From the NCBI GenBank assembly GCA_025148965.1, contig CP102273.1:1984001-2048000 (forward strand): 64,000 nucleotides of DNA. The letters are read 5' to 3'. The DNA is from Intestinibacter bartlettii. GTDB taxonomy: Bacteria > Bacillota > Clostridia > Peptostreptococcales > Peptostreptococcaceae. Positions 44,482-54,535 of this stretch are shown in pieces. A program made the position numbers and the translations under genes. A model generated the notes under the pieces. It searched no databases. It had not been told where the DNA came from and was given only the letters and a program-made list of their open reading frames with translations. Positions within the stretch are counted from its first letter, which is position 1, and each line of letters opens with the position of its first letter.

Positions 44482-45546
44482 TTACTTTTCTTCGAATTTA
44501 TCTATTTCATCTAATAATTCTTCTACTAATTTATCTGCTGGAATTTTTCTAACTATTTCACCTTTTTTAAATAAAATTCCTTGACCTTTTCCTCCTGCTA
44601 TACCGATATCGGCTTCTCTCGCTTCTCCTGGACCGTTTACAACACATCCCATTATAGCAACAGTCATATTTTTATCTAAGTCTTGTATTTTATTTTCAAC
44701 TTCATTTGCAATATTTATTAAATCTATATTACATCTACCACAAGTTGGACAAGATACTATTTTTATTTTATCGTTTAATAAATTTAAACTTCTAAGAATG
44801 TCTTTTCCTACTTTAACTTCTTCCACTGGATCTCCAGTAAGAGAAATCCTCATAGTATCTCCTATTCCTTTTAAAAGTAGTGAACCTATACCTATTGATG
44901 ATTTTATAGTTCCTGCTCTAACTCCACCTGCTTCTGTTATACCTATGTGAAGAGGATAATCGACCTTTTGGCTCATAAGTTCATATGCTTCTACTGCTGT
45001 ATATATATCTGAAGATTTTAGAGATATAACTATATTATGAAAATCTAAATCTTCAAGTATTTTTATATGTCCCATAGCACTTTCAACTAATGCTTCAGCT
45101 GTAGGTGAACCGTATTTTTTAAGAAGTTCTTTTTCAAGCGAACCACCGTTTACACCGATTCTTATTTTTAAATCTCTTTCTTTACATTTTTCTACAACTG
45201 CTTTTACTCTTTCAATGCTACCTATATTTCCTGGATTTATTCTTATTCCATCTACACCTTGTTCTATAGCTTCTAGAGCTAGTCTATAATCAAAATGTAT
45301 ATCCGCAATTATAGGTATATTTACTTGTTCTTTTATTTTTGATATGCTCTTTGCTGCATCCATATCGACAACAGCAACTCTGACTATGTCGCAACCTACT
45401 TCTTCAAGTCTTTTTATTTGTGCTACAGTCTTTTCAACATCTCTTGTGTCAGTATTAGTCATTGATTGTACTGAAATTGGATTATTGCCACCAATTTTAA
45501 CGTCTCCAACTCTGACTTCTCTTGTCATTTTTCTTTTGTAACTCAT
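44482..45546 (-). CDS. ispG: 4-hydroxy-3-methylbut-2-enyl diphosphate synthase
   Basis: A 354-residue 4Fe-4S enzyme (GcpE) of the MEP isoprenoid pathway. It starts [16 protein letters not shown] and holds VQSMTNTDT. The cluster ligands are visible in [12 protein letters not shown] and [11 protein letters not shown] near the C-terminus. It is the last of a dxr-rseP-ispG run, the usual order in Clostridia. Confidence 0.95.
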   Translation of the reverse strand: MSYKRKMTREVRVGDVKIGGNNPISVQSMTNTDTRDVEKTVAQIKRLEEVGCDIVRVAVVDMDAAKSISKIKEQVNIPIIADIHFDYRLALEAIEQGVDGIRINPGNIGSIERVKAVVEKCKERDLKIRIGVNGGSLEKELLKKYGSPTAEALVESAMGHIKILEDLDFHNIVISLKSSDIYTAVEAYELMSQKVDYPLHIGITEAGGVRAGTIKSSIGIGSLLLKGIGDTMRISLTGDPVEEVKVGKDILRSLNLLNDKIKIVSCPTCGRCNIDLINIANEVENKIQDLDKNMTVAIMGCVVNGPGEAREADIGIAGGKGQGILFKKGEIVRKIPADKLVEELLDEIDKFEEK

Positions 45547-45622
45547 ATTTCACCTTCTATTTATAGTTAAACTAATTTTATTTTTTATTAGATAAATTTA
45601 TTATCTATCTATTAAATTATAG

Positions 45623-46747
45623 CTAGAATAATCTCAATATGTCTTTATATGTTATAAATAGCATAAATGCCATTAAAACACTCATTCCTACTATATTTAT
45701 CATAGCTTCTTTGCTTGGGTCTAATTTTTTTCCACCTCTTAGTGCTTCGATTAATAATAGCAGTAATCTTCCCCCATCTAGTGCTGGGAATGGAACTAAG
45801 TTCATAATTCCTAAGTTTAAACTTATAACTGCTCCTAGATAAAGTAAATTAGTTATTCCAGTTTTTGCTGCATCTGAAACCATACCAATTACACCAACAG
45901 GACCTGCAACAGAGTTTGAAAGTCCTCCAGCAACTCTACCTGTAACTAATTGTCCTAAGAATTCCACCATTTGGACTGCTATATCCCAAGTTGTGGTAAT
46001 TGATGTTGTAAATGATTTTATGATGTTTTTCGTTCTATCAAAAGTTATACCGATTATATAAGTTTGAGTATCCTTGCTAAACTTTGGACTTAAGTCAAAT
46101 TCTACATCTTTACCATCTCTATTTACAACTAAGTTTATTTCTTTTCCTTTTGATGCACTTATAATATTTGTTATATCTGTAGATGAAGTAACTTCTTGTC
46201 CATTTACTTCTTTAATTTCATCTCCAACTTTAATCCCAACTGCTTGAGCTGGAGCATTATCTACTAATGTTCCTACTTTTGTTGTGGGAACACCGATTAT
46301 TAAGAATAATACAACTAAAAATCCTATACATCCTAGGAAGTTAAAGAATGGCCCTGCAAAAATTATACTTGCTCTTTGCAATACTGTTTTTTCAGCAAAT
46401 GAGCCTTCATTTACTTCTACTTCATTTTCACTATAGACTTCATTTTTTTCTTCTGTATCATCTTTAGTTTCAAATATCAAACCATTATCTTCTGCATTAT
46501 CCAAATCATCATCTTCTTCTGATCTATCAAATCCGTCTTCTTCACCTTCCATACTCACATAGCCACCTATTGGCAATATTCTAAGTGAGTATTCAGTACC
46601 ATTTTTTTCTCTGCTATAAATTTTTGGCCCCATTCCAATTGAAAATTCATGTACAGTTACTCCATTTTTCTTTGCTAATAAAAAATGTCCAAATTCATGG
46701 ATAAGGATAATTATCCCAAATAATAATAATGCAATTACTATTGTCAT
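45623..46747 (-). CDS. rseP: RIP metalloprotease (site-2 protease)
   Basis: A 374-residue intramembrane zinc protease that cleaves membrane-bound anti-sigma factors or signal peptides. The zinc-binding HEFGH is at residues 17-21 in the first helix and the second ligand motif PALDGGR lies near residue 322. A PDZ domain (VPTTKVGTLVDNAPAQAVGI) sits between. An acidic insertion of about 45 residues (near 65-112; FDRSEEDDDLDNAEDNG, EEKNEVYSENEVEVNE) follows the GGYVSMEGEE loop and is unusual for the family. It lies between dxr and ispG. Confidence 0.92.
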   Translation of the reverse strand: MTIVIALLLFGIIILIHEFGHFLLAKKNGVTVHEFSIGMGPKIYSREKNGTEYSLRILPIGGYVSMEGEEDGFDRSEEDDDLDNAEDNGLIFETKDDTEEKNEVYSENEVEVNEGSFAEKTVLQRASIIFAGPFFNFLGCIGFLVVLFLIIGVPTTKVGTLVDNAPAQAVGIKVGDEIKEVNGQEVTSSTDITNIISASKGKEINLVVNRDGKDVEFDLSPKFSKDTQTYIIGITFDRTKNIIKSFTTSITTTWDIAVQMVEFLGQLVTGRVAGGLSNSVAGPVGVIGMVSDAAKTGITNLLYLGAVISLNLGIMNLVPFPALDGGRLLLLLIEALRGGKKLDPSKEAMINIVGMSVLMAFMLFITYKDILRLF

Positions 46748-46759
46748 ATATTCACCTTC

Positions 46760-47911
46760 CTACTTTAATAAATCATTTATATAACTTCTCGCCCATCTAT
46801 CTACTTCTAAAATATCGTCTAGTTTTGGATTTATTATACTATTATGTGCATCTAGCGATTTTTCTATATAGTAAGGTATGTCATAAAATCCAATTTGATC
46901 TTTTAAGAATTTCTCAACAAGTACTTCATTAGATGCATTTAATACAGTTAAATATGTTTTTCCTTCTTTTAATGCATCATAAGCTAGTTTTAGGCAAGGG
47001 AATGTATTCATATCTGGTTCTTCAAAAGTAAGTGTACTTATCTTTTTAAAATCAATTCTTTCAAAATCACTTTTTATTCTATTTGGATATGTAAGCGCAT
47101 ATTCAATTGCAAGTCTCATATCTGGCATAGATAGTTGAGCTATTACAGAAGTATCTATATACTCTACCATTGAGTGTATAATACTTTGTGGATGTATTAC
47201 TACATCTATATCTTTATAGTCCATATCAAATAACCATTTCGCCTCTATAACTTCTAAACCTTTATTCATTAAAGTTGAAGAGTCTATGCTTATCTTTTGG
47301 CCCATGTTCCAATTTGGATGTTTTAATGCTTGTTTTTTAGTTACATTTATTAATTCTTCTCTCTTTTTACCCCTAAATGGACCTCCTGAAGCTGTTAATA
47401 TAAGTTTATTTACTTCTTTTTTATTTTCTCCATTTAAACACTGAAATATTGCTGAATGTTCACTATCAACAGGAAGTATTTTTACGTTGTTTTCCTCTGC
47501 AGCTTTCATAACTATTTCTCCAGCTGTAACAAGCGTTTCTTTATTTGCTAATGCTATATCTTTTTTGTGTTCAATCGCTTTCATAGTCGGTATAAGCCCT
47601 ATCATACCAACTAAAGCAGTTAAAACTATATCTACTTCATCTATTGTAGATATTTTTACTAAACCATCTATAGAATCTAATATTTCTATTTCTATTTCTT
47701 TTGGTATCATACCTTTTAATTTTTCTGCACTTTCTTTTTCATAAAGCACTGCATATTTTGGTTTAAATTCTATAATTTGTTCAAGTAGTAAATCTACACT
47801 TCTATTTGCTGAAATTGCAACTACTTCAAATTTATCTCTATTTTGTCTAACTACATCCAAAGTCTGTGTACCTATAGACCCTGTTGAACCTAATATTGTA
47901 AGTCTTTTCAT
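46760..47911 (-). CDS. dxr: 1-deoxy-D-xylulose 5-phosphate reductoisomerase
   Basis: A 383-residue NADPH-dependent enzyme making methylerythritol phosphate. The start is set at 47911 ([16 protein letters not shown]), because GAGGAG precedes this ATG and the upstream in-frame extension lacks family similarity. The NADPH motif GSTGSIG, the metal-site motif [13 protein letters not shown] and the substrate loop [21 protein letters not shown] are all present. First gene of the dxr-rseP-ispG unit. Confidence 0.95.
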   Translation of the reverse strand: MKRLTILGSTGSIGTQTLDVVRQNRDKFEVVAISANRSVDLLLEQIIEFKPKYAVLYEKESAEKLKGMIPKEIEIEILDSIDGLVKISTIDEVDIVLTALVGMIGLIPTMKAIEHKKDIALANKETLVTAGEIVMKAAEENNVKILPVDSEHSAIFQCLNGENKKEVNKLILTASGGPFRGKKREELINVTKKQALKHPNWNMGQKISIDSSTLMNKGLEVIEAKWLFDMDYKDIDVVIHPQSIIHSMVEYIDTSVIAQLSMPDMRLAIEYALTYPNRIKSDFERIDFKKISTLTFEEPDMNTFPCLKLAYDALKEGKTYLTVLNASNEVLVEKFLKDQIGFYDIPYYIEKSLDAHNSIINPKLDDILEVDRWARSYINDLLK

Positions 47912-48030
47912 GTTAATTCTCCTCATCTTTATAGGATAAATATTTTGATTATACAAATGTATTATATCACTATTTCATTTTAAATATATTAATTTTTTCT
48001 TATAATGTTCTTACTATAATTTAATACATT

Positions 48031-48064
48031 AAAAGCTGCCTCAAAAATTTTGAGCCAGCTTTTA
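48031..48064 (-). terminator. Terminator between cdsA and dxr
   Basis: AAAAGCTG-C-CTCAAAA and TTTTGAG-C-CAGCTTTTA form a long stem overlapping the cdsA stop codon. It separates the uppS-cdsA unit from the dxr unit, which therefore needs its own promoter in the ~120-base gap. Confidence 0.82.
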
Positions 48065-48841
48065 TTTCATAAAAAATATTACGGCACTATAAACAAATGG
48101 TGCAACAAGTATTACACTATCAAATCTATCTAGTACTCCACCATGTCCAGGTATTAAATTACCATAATCTTTTATTCCTACATATCTTTTTATTGAAGAT
48201 GCAAATAAATCCCCGATTTGCGCAATTATACTTCCTATAATTCCCATCACTATCATCAATGCCATGTCTAATTTAAATATGTAACCGAATATTAAACAGC
48301 ATATAGTACTTCCAAGTATACCACCTATACTTCCTTCTATTGTTTTTTTAGGACTTACATTTGGTATAAGCTTGTGTTTTCCAAATAAATATCCTGAAAA
48401 ATACGCAAAAGTATCAGTCATAAATGATATTATAAATACAAGCCAAACTAATTTATTACCATCTTGGAAATTATCCATAGTTAATACTATAAAATCTATT
48501 AATATTTCAACGTAAAAAATACCAAAGAATGTAACTATTATATCCATAATATTTTTTTTGCACTGCAGCATAGGTATAATAGAACATATAAATAAAATGA
48601 ACATAAATATATAAGTATAGTTCATATCTAAGCTAAAGTAATTTTTTATAAGTAAAAACAGGGCAAATACATACCCCAAACTAAATATAGGATTGATTTT
48701 TTTCGTTTCAAACGCTTTATAAAATTCATGAATCGCTATTGCAACAATTACAAATTCACCTATATATAAAGGCAAACCTCCTAAAGCAACTAATAGCAAT
48801 AGCGGAACTAAAGCTAATCCTGCTAAAATTCTGGTTTTCAT
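48062..48841 (-). CDS. cdsA: Phosphatidate cytidylyltransferase
   Basis: A 259-residue membrane enzyme making CDP-diacylglycerol for phospholipid synthesis. Seven or eight hydrophobic segments are seen. The C-terminal signature SIKRYVGIKDYGNLIPGHGG, then VLDRFDS, is the classic CdsA motif. It starts 11 bases after uppS behind AAGGAG. Confidence 0.94.
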   Translation of the reverse strand: MKTRILAGLALVPLLLLVALGGLPLYIGEFVIVAIAIHEFYKAFETKKINPIFSLGYVFALFLLIKNYFSLDMNYTYIFMFILFICSIIPMLQCKKNIMDIIVTFFGIFYVEILIDFIVLTMDNFQDGNKLVWLVFIISFMTDTFAYFSGYLFGKHKLIPNVSPKKTIEGSIGGILGSTICCLIFGYIFKLDMALMIVMGIIGSIIAQIGDLFASSIKRYVGIKDYGNLIPGHGGVLDRFDSVILVAPFVYSAVIFFMK

Positions 48842-48852
48842 AAAGGCACTCC

Positions 48853-49584
48853 TTATTTAAGTCCACCAAATCTTCTATCTCTATTTTGATATGTATATAT
48901 AGCTTTTTGAAGTTCTTTTTCATCAAAATCCGGCCAATATACATCTGTAAAGTATAATTCAGCATAAGCTAGTTCCCAAAGTAAGAAATTACTTAATCTT
49001 TGTTCTCCACTTGTTCTTATAACTAAATCAGGATCTGGAATTGACTTAGTACTTAAATAATTTTTTATTGTTTCTTCTGTTATATCATCAGAATTTAACT
49101 TATGATTTTCAATGTCTCTAGAAATTTGTTTAACTGCATTTGTGATATCATATCGACCACCATAATTTAAAGCTAGATTTAAATTTGGACCATCGTTATC
49201 CTTAGTCAACTCCATAGCTCTTTTTAACTCTTCTAAGCAAGCCTTTGGTAATTTTTCTATATCTCCAATAGCTGTTAATCTTACATTATTTCTATTTAAT
49301 TCTTCCACTTCTTTTTTTAGATAAGTTTGAAGTAGCATCATTAGAGTTTCTACTTCTAATGCTGGTCTTTTCCAATTTTCTGTAGAAAAAGTATATAAAG
49401 TAACGTGTTTTATGCCTAATCTTTTACATTCTGTAATAATAGTTCTAACAGTTTCTACACCAGCTTTATGTCCTGCTGTTCTAGGTAAAAATCTCTTTTT
49501 AGCCCATCTTCCATTGCCATCCATTATTATAGCTATATGTTTAGGCAACTTTTCCATATTTATATCAAAAAACATATTGTCCAT
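48853..49584 (-). CDS. uppS: Undecaprenyl pyrophosphate synthase
   Basis: A cis-prenyltransferase of about 243 residues that makes the lipid carrier for cell-wall synthesis. The signature HIAIIMDGNGRWAKKR is near the N-terminus and LVIRTSGEQRLSNFLLWE, then AYAELYF, near the C-terminus. The start at 49584 (MDNMFFDINM) is preferred over an upstream TTG because TTGGAGAG lies 5 bases before it. Part of the pyrH-frr-uppS-cdsA run. Confidence 0.94.
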   Translation of the reverse strand: MDNMFFDINMEKLPKHIAIIMDGNGRWAKKRFLPRTAGHKAGVETVRTIITECKRLGIKHVTLYTFSTENWKRPALEVETLMMLLQTYLKKEVEELNRNNVRLTAIGDIEKLPKACLEELKRAMELTKDNDGPNLNLALNYGGRYDITNAVKQISRDIENHKLNSDDITEETIKNYLSTKSIPDPDLVIRTSGEQRLSNFLLWELAYAELYFTDVYWPDFDEKELQKAIYTYQNRDRRFGGLK

Positions 49585-49603
49585 ATTTTCTCTCCAATAC
49601 AAT

Positions 49604-49634
49604 TTCTGACTCCTATAATAAGGAGTCAGAAAAA
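49604..49634 (-). promoter_or_regulatory. Hairpin overlapping the end of the small gene upstream of uppS
   Basis: TTTCTGACTCCT and AGGAGTCAGAAA form a 12-bp stem. It includes the last codons and stop of the 67-residue gene and ends about 20 bases before the uppS start. There is no following T run, so it is more likely an mRNA-processing or translation-coupling element than a terminator. Confidence 0.5.
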
Positions 49635-49816
49635 TAAGTTACAATTAATTCTATACTATTTTCTCTTTGAGATATTTTTATAACTCTAGGAATTATAAGC
49701 TTATCTTTATCTTTTCTTCCTCGGATTTCTGTAATAGTATATTTAATATTCTTATTGTCAAAAAATTCCTTTACATCATCTAAATGAAGACCTAAAAGTC
49801 TATTATATTCTTTCAA
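49613..49816 (-). CDS. Small conserved-looking protein of unknown function
   Basis: A 67-residue soluble protein (MKEYNRLLGLHLDDVKEFFD, then ITEIRGRKDKDKLIIPRVIK) lying in a tight operon between frr and uppS, two bases after the frr stop. The pattern of alternating hydrophobic and charged residues and the operon position argue for a real gene. The sequence LGLHLDDVKEFFDNKNIKYT suggests a small alpha/beta fold. Family not recognised. Confidence 0.7.
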   Translation of the reverse strand: MKEYNRLLGLHLDDVKEFFDNKNIKYTITEIRGRKDKDKLIIPRVIKISQRENSIELIVTYFSDSLL

Positions 49817-49818
49817 AA

Positions 49819-50373
49819 TTATACCGCCATTATATCTTTTTCTTTTACAGCTAATAATGAATCTATTTCTTTTATATATTTATCAGTTAATTTTTGAACA
49901 TCTTCTTGTCCTCTTTTTAACTCGTCTTCAGTTATTTCTCCGTCTTTTTGCATTTTTTTAAGTTTATCGTTAGCGTCTCTTCTTTCGTTTCTTATTCTAA
50001 CTTTGAATTCTTCAGCAGCTTTTTTAGCTTTTTTAGTTAACTCAATTCTTCTTTCTTCAGTTAATGCTGGTACATTTAATCTTATAACATCACCATCATT
50101 AGTAGGGTTAAGACCTAAGTCTGAGTTCATTATAGCTTTTTCTATTTCTTTCATTGCACTTTTATCCCAAGGATTTATAACAAGAGTTCTTGGTTCAGGA
50201 ACAGATATAGAACCTATTTGGTTTATTGGTGTTGGTGTTCCATAGTAATCTACTCTTATTTTATCTAACATTTGTGCATTTGCTCTACCTGCTCTTATAG
50301 TTGAAAATTCATATTTAAGAGCTTCTATTGTCTTATCCATTTGTGCTTGTAATTTTTTTTCTAATTCTTTCAT
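49819..50373 (-). CDS. frr: Ribosome recycling factor
   Basis: A 184-residue factor that splits post-termination ribosomes with EF-G. It shows the family core STIRAGRANAQMLDKIRVDY, then YGTPTPINQIGSI, and VRIRNERRDANDKLKKM. Length is typical. It follows pyrH by 26 bases, the usual order. Confidence 0.97.
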   Translation of the reverse strand: MKELEKKLQAQMDKTIEALKYEFSTIRAGRANAQMLDKIRVDYYGTPTPINQIGSISVPEPRTLVINPWDKSAMKEIEKAIMNSDLGLNPTNDGDVIRLNVPALTEERRIELTKKAKKAAEEFKVRIRNERRDANDKLKKMQKDGEITEDELKRGQEDVQKLTDKYIKEIDSLLAVKEKDIMAV

Positions 50374-50399
50374 GTTTGTTCCTCCTAATTTTTTTTTAA

Positions 50400-51140
<741 letters not shown>

Positions 51141-51162
51141 TTAAAGTTTTGTTACTTACAAA

Positions 51163-51189
51163 AAAGAGAACACGTAAGTGTTCTCTTTT
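51163..51189. terminator. Terminator between tsf and pyrH
   Basis: AAAAGAGAACAC and GTGTTCTCTTTT form a perfect 12-bp stem with a 3-4 base loop and T runs on both strands, 10 bases after the tsf stop. Confidence 0.92.
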
Positions 51190-51198
51190 GGTCGTCGA

Positions 51199-52110
51199 TT
51201 ATTTAAGTTGCTTAGCAACTTCTTCTGCAAAGTTTTCTTCTTTCTTTTCGATCCCTTCGCCAACTTCGAATCTTACAACTCTACCAACTTTTATGTCACT
51301 ACCAACAGTTTTAGCTACTTCTGCAACTAATTTTTTGATTGTGAAATCAGAATCTTTAACGAATGTTTGTTCTAATAAGCAAACTTCTTTTAATTCTTTT
51401 TCTAATCTACCTTTTATCATTTTTTCTACTATGTTAGCAGGTTTTCCTTCGTTTAATGCTTGTGCAGTTAAAACTTCTGTTTCATGAGCTAAGTATTCAG
51501 CATCAACATCGTCTCTTGAAACGTATTTAGGATTCATAGCAGCAACTTGCATTGCGATATCTTTTCCTAATGTTAATACTCTTTCATCTCTAGCGTCAGT
51601 TAATAATTCAACTAAAACACCTATTTTACCAGCACCATGTATGTATCCTGATATTTGACCTTCTGAAGTTATAGTTTCGAATCTTCTGAAGTCTAATTTT
51701 TCTCCTATTGTAGCTATTCTATCGTTTAATACGTCTTTTAAAGCTTTTCCTTCAGCGTGGTTTTCTTCTAATAAAGCTTCTATAGTTGTAGCAGTAGTGT
51801 TTAATGCCATTTCAGCAGCATCAGCTACGAAAGCTTTGAAATCATCGTTTTTAGCAACGAAGTCAGTTTCTGAGTTTACTTCTACTACTGTAGCTTTAGT
51901 ATTATCGTCGCTTATTTTTATAGCAACTAAACCTTCTGCAGCTACTCTATCTGCTTTCTTAGCAGCTTTAGATAAACCTTTTTCTCTTAATATATCAACA
52001 GCTTTGTCCATATTTCCGTCAGCTTCTACTAATGCTTTTTTACAGTCAAGCATTCCAGCTCCAGTGCTGTCTCTTAATTCTTTAACCATTTTAGCAGTTA
52101 CGTTAGCCAT
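51199..52110 (-). CDS. tsf: Translation elongation factor Ts
   Basis: A 303-residue nucleotide exchange factor for EF-Tu. The N-terminal UBA-like part has KELRDSTGAGMLDCKKALVE and the core has VEVNSETDFVAKND, both canonical. Follows rpsB as in nearly all bacteria. Confidence 0.97.
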   Translation of the reverse strand: MANVTAKMVKELRDSTGAGMLDCKKALVEADGNMDKAVDILREKGLSKAAKKADRVAAEGLVAIKISDDNTKATVVEVNSETDFVAKNDDFKAFVADAAEMALNTTATTIEALLEENHAEGKALKDVLNDRIATIGEKLDFRRFETITSEGQISGYIHGAGKIGVLVELLTDARDERVLTLGKDIAMQVAAMNPKYVSRDDVDAEYLAHETEVLTAQALNEGKPANIVEKMIKGRLEKELKEVCLLEQTFVKDSDFTIKKLVAEVAKTVGSDIKVGRVVRFEVGEGIEKKEENFAEEVAKQLK

Positions 52111-52136
52111 AATTAAATTCCTCCTGTTATTCTAAA

Positions 52137-52214
52137 AATGGCAAGGAGTAACCTTACCATTTAGTTTTGTCTTTTCAAAGTTGAGAAATTGTATTTTATA
52201 AATACAATTTCTCT
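52137..52214 (-). promoter_or_regulatory. Two hairpins between rpsB and tsf
   Basis: GAGAAATTGTATTT pairs with AATACAATTTCTC near 52183-52214, and AATGGCAAGG pairs with CCTTACCATT near 52137-52161, followed on the minus strand by TTTTTAG. They may attenuate transcription so that less EF-Ts than S2 is made, or stabilise processed ends. Confidence 0.55.
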
Positions 52215-52243
52215 TTAAAGTTAATTAAAATTATTATAAAAGA

Positions 52244-52969
52244 TTATTCTTGTATTTCAGCTTCTTCTTCAACTATTTCTTCTTCTGCACCTTGTCTACC
52301 TTCGATTATTGCAGTAGCCATAGCACCAGTTATTAATTTTACAGCTCTTATAGCGTCATCATTTCCTGGTATAGCATAGTCTAATTCATCTGGGTCACAG
52401 TTAGTATCAACTATACCAACAACTGGTATACCTAATCTAGCAGCTTCTTGTATAGCTATGTTTTCTTTTCTTGGGTCAACTACGAATATAGCACCTGGTA
52501 ATTCAGGCATTTCTTTTATACCGTTTAAGTTCTTTTCTAATTTTTCTTTTAAAGCTCTTAATTTTATAACTTCTTTTTTAGGAAGAACTTCGAATACACC
52601 TTCTTCTTCCATTTTTTCTAATTCTCTTAATTTTTTGATTCTAGTTTGGATAGTTTTGTAGTTAGTTAACATACCACCTAACCATCTTTCGTTTACGTAG
52701 AACATTCCGCATCTTTCAGCTTCTTCTTTTATAGCTTCTTGAGCTTGTTTTTTAGTTCCTACGAATAAAACTGGTTTACCAGTTTCAGCTATTTCTTTCA
52801 TGAAGTTGTAAGCTTCTTCAACTTTTTTAACTGTTTTTTGTAAATCTATTATATAGATTCCGTTTCTTTCAGTGAAGATGTATTTAGCCATTTTAGGGTT
52901 CCATCTTCTTGTTTGATGTCCGAAGTGAACACCAGCTTCTAATAATTGTTTCATTGATATTACTGCCAT
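52244..52969 (-). CDS. rpsB: 30S ribosomal protein S2
   Basis: A 241-residue protein starting [20 protein letters not shown], with [25 protein letters not shown] and [13 protein letters not shown], all diagnostic of S2. The C-terminus is acidic. It heads the rpsB-tsf operon and has a structured leader. Confidence 0.98.
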   Translation of the reverse strand: MAVISMKQLLEAGVHFGHQTRRWNPKMAKYIFTERNGIYIIDLQKTVKKVEEAYNFMKEIAETGKPVLFVGTKKQAQEAIKEEAERCGMFYVNERWLGGMLTNYKTIQTRIKKLRELEKMEEEGVFEVLPKKEVIKLRALKEKLEKNLNGIKEMPELPGAIFVVDPRKENIAIQEAARLGIPVVGIVDTNCDPDELDYAIPGNDDAIRAVKLITGAMATAIIEGRQGAEEEIVEEEAEIQE

Positions 52970-52984
52970 TTTTACCTCCTGGTT

Positions 52985-53058
52985 TTATACCTCCGAAATG
53001 TTCAACTCCCTAATCGACCATTACTGGCACCTTTTAAGGATCCCATTTTCGTGTGTAA
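52985..53058 (-). promoter_or_regulatory. Structured rpsB leader, probable ribosomal protein autoregulatory element
   Basis: The 5' leader of rpsB can close a long-range helix between CGAAAATG (53044-53051) and CATTTCG (52994-53000). The enclosed sequence is more GC-rich than the surroundings and can form internal stems (GGATCCTT/AAGGTGCC region). Several Firmicutes have a conserved rpsB leader thought to bind S2. I infer that this is one; the specific family was not checked. Confidence 0.5.
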
Positions 53059-53228
53059 TAATTTGTTTTTTATTTTTTTACCTTTTGTAGTATATCATAA
53101 GAAAAAACAAATTTCAATAATTTTAATTCAATATATTTATATTAATTATATTTATATTGTAAATTATATTAAAACCTTTGTTTTCCTTAATATTTCAACA
53201 GTTTTTATTTTATTTTTATTTTAGATTT

Positions 53229-54419
53229 TTAAAAACCATACTTTTTTAACAAAATTTTCATCTTATTTTTAAATGAAATTTCATCTAGGTTATTTTTACT
53301 TACTATATTTAATTTTCCCAATTCATTCCCATTTGAATCATAATATTTTATAACTCCTAAAAGTTCACCTTGTTTTATCGGGTAATTAATTTCTTTTAAT
53401 GTTACTTCACTTTTTATATCTTCATCTTCATTGCATACTATATATAAAGCTTCCTCTGCTTTTAAAGTAACTTCCATATCAGGAATCCCACAAATATATT
53501 TTTTACCTACTAGTTCATCTTTTTGAGCTATATTTTTTGTTTTAAAGTTTTGTTTTCCATATTCTAATAATGACATAGATGCCTGTGTTCTTTTATTTTT
53601 ATGATTTGTTCCAAGTACAACACCTATAAGTCTATTATCACAGTCATTTTTATCGTCTTTATGTGTTTTCATAGAAAAACATAGACAATATCCTGCATTT
53701 CCTGTATATCCAGTCTTAACACCATCTACATCTGGTATTAGTTGAAGAAGTACATTTGTGTTATTTTTACAAAATCCTCTCTCTGGATATGAGTAAACTT
53801 GCTTATCTGTTATTGATGTTACTTCTTTTTCATAGTTATCAAACATATATTTAGCTAAAATAGATATATCTCTAGGCGTTGATATATTTTCTTTAGGTGG
53901 TTTTGATGGTTCTTTTAAACTATAAATAGGAAGACCATTTGGATTTACAAATGACGTATTTTTCATTCCTAATTCTTTTGTCTTTTTGTTCATAATTTTT
54001 ACGAAGTCATCTACACTTCCACCTATGTGTTTTGCTATTGCTATTGCAGCATCATTACCTGATACAATCATAAGTCCATTCATAAGCTCTATTAAAGGTA
54101 CTTTTTCTCCAACTTTCAATTTATATGATGAACCTTTTACCTTCGCTATTTCTTGGTCTATTTCTATTATGTCGTTTTCTTTTACTTTTCCTTCTTTAAT
54201 AGATTCTATCGCTATTAAAAAAGTCATCATTTTACTTAAACTAGCTAATGGCATTTTTTTATCTGGGTTCTTTTCATATAATGTTCTATTTGTAAGTTGG
54301 TCTATAAGTATAGATCCTTTTGAATATCTATCTATATTATCATATGCTAAAGATATACTAGTTGTAAAAATATTTAAGATTATAGATAGCAATAATACTT
54401 TTGAAACAAATTTTTTCAA
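53229..54419 (-). CDS. D-alanyl-D-alanine carboxypeptidase (DacF-like)
   Basis: A ~396-residue penicillin-binding protein 5-type enzyme trimming peptidoglycan peptides. It has a signal peptide (KVLLLSIILNIFTTSISLA), the active-site SLSK tetrad (PLASLSKMMTFL), SGN (IVSGNDAAIAIA) and KTG (GVKTGYTGNAGYCL). A C-terminal domain and hydrophobic/amphipathic tail follow. TTG 54419 is preferred as start because GGAAGG lies 8 bases before it, whereas the GTG at 54428 is part of that site. Confidence 0.92.
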   Translation of the reverse strand: MKKFVSKVLLLSIILNIFTTSISLAYDNIDRYSKGSILIDQLTNRTLYEKNPDKKMPLASLSKMMTFLIAIESIKEGKVKENDIIEIDQEIAKVKGSSYKLKVGEKVPLIELMNGLMIVSGNDAAIAIAKHIGGSVDDFVKIMNKKTKELGMKNTSFVNPNGLPIYSLKEPSKPPKENISTPRDISILAKYMFDNYEKEVTSITDKQVYSYPERGFCKNNTNVLLQLIPDVDGVKTGYTGNAGYCLCFSMKTHKDDKNDCDNRLIGVVLGTNHKNKRTQASMSLLEYGKQNFKTKNIAQKDELVGKKYICGIPDMEVTLKAEEALYIVCNEDEDIKSEVTLKEINYPIKQGELLGVIKYYDSNGNELGKLNIVSKNNLDEISFKNKMKILLKKYGF

Positions 54420-54535
54420 GTCTTTCACCTTCCAAATTAATAATAAATACTTTATTAGTTTTCACATGGAAGGCTTTTTTAACCTAGTAATTATTTACTT
54501 TAATTCATTTATTTATATTTTTAACATTTAATTCA

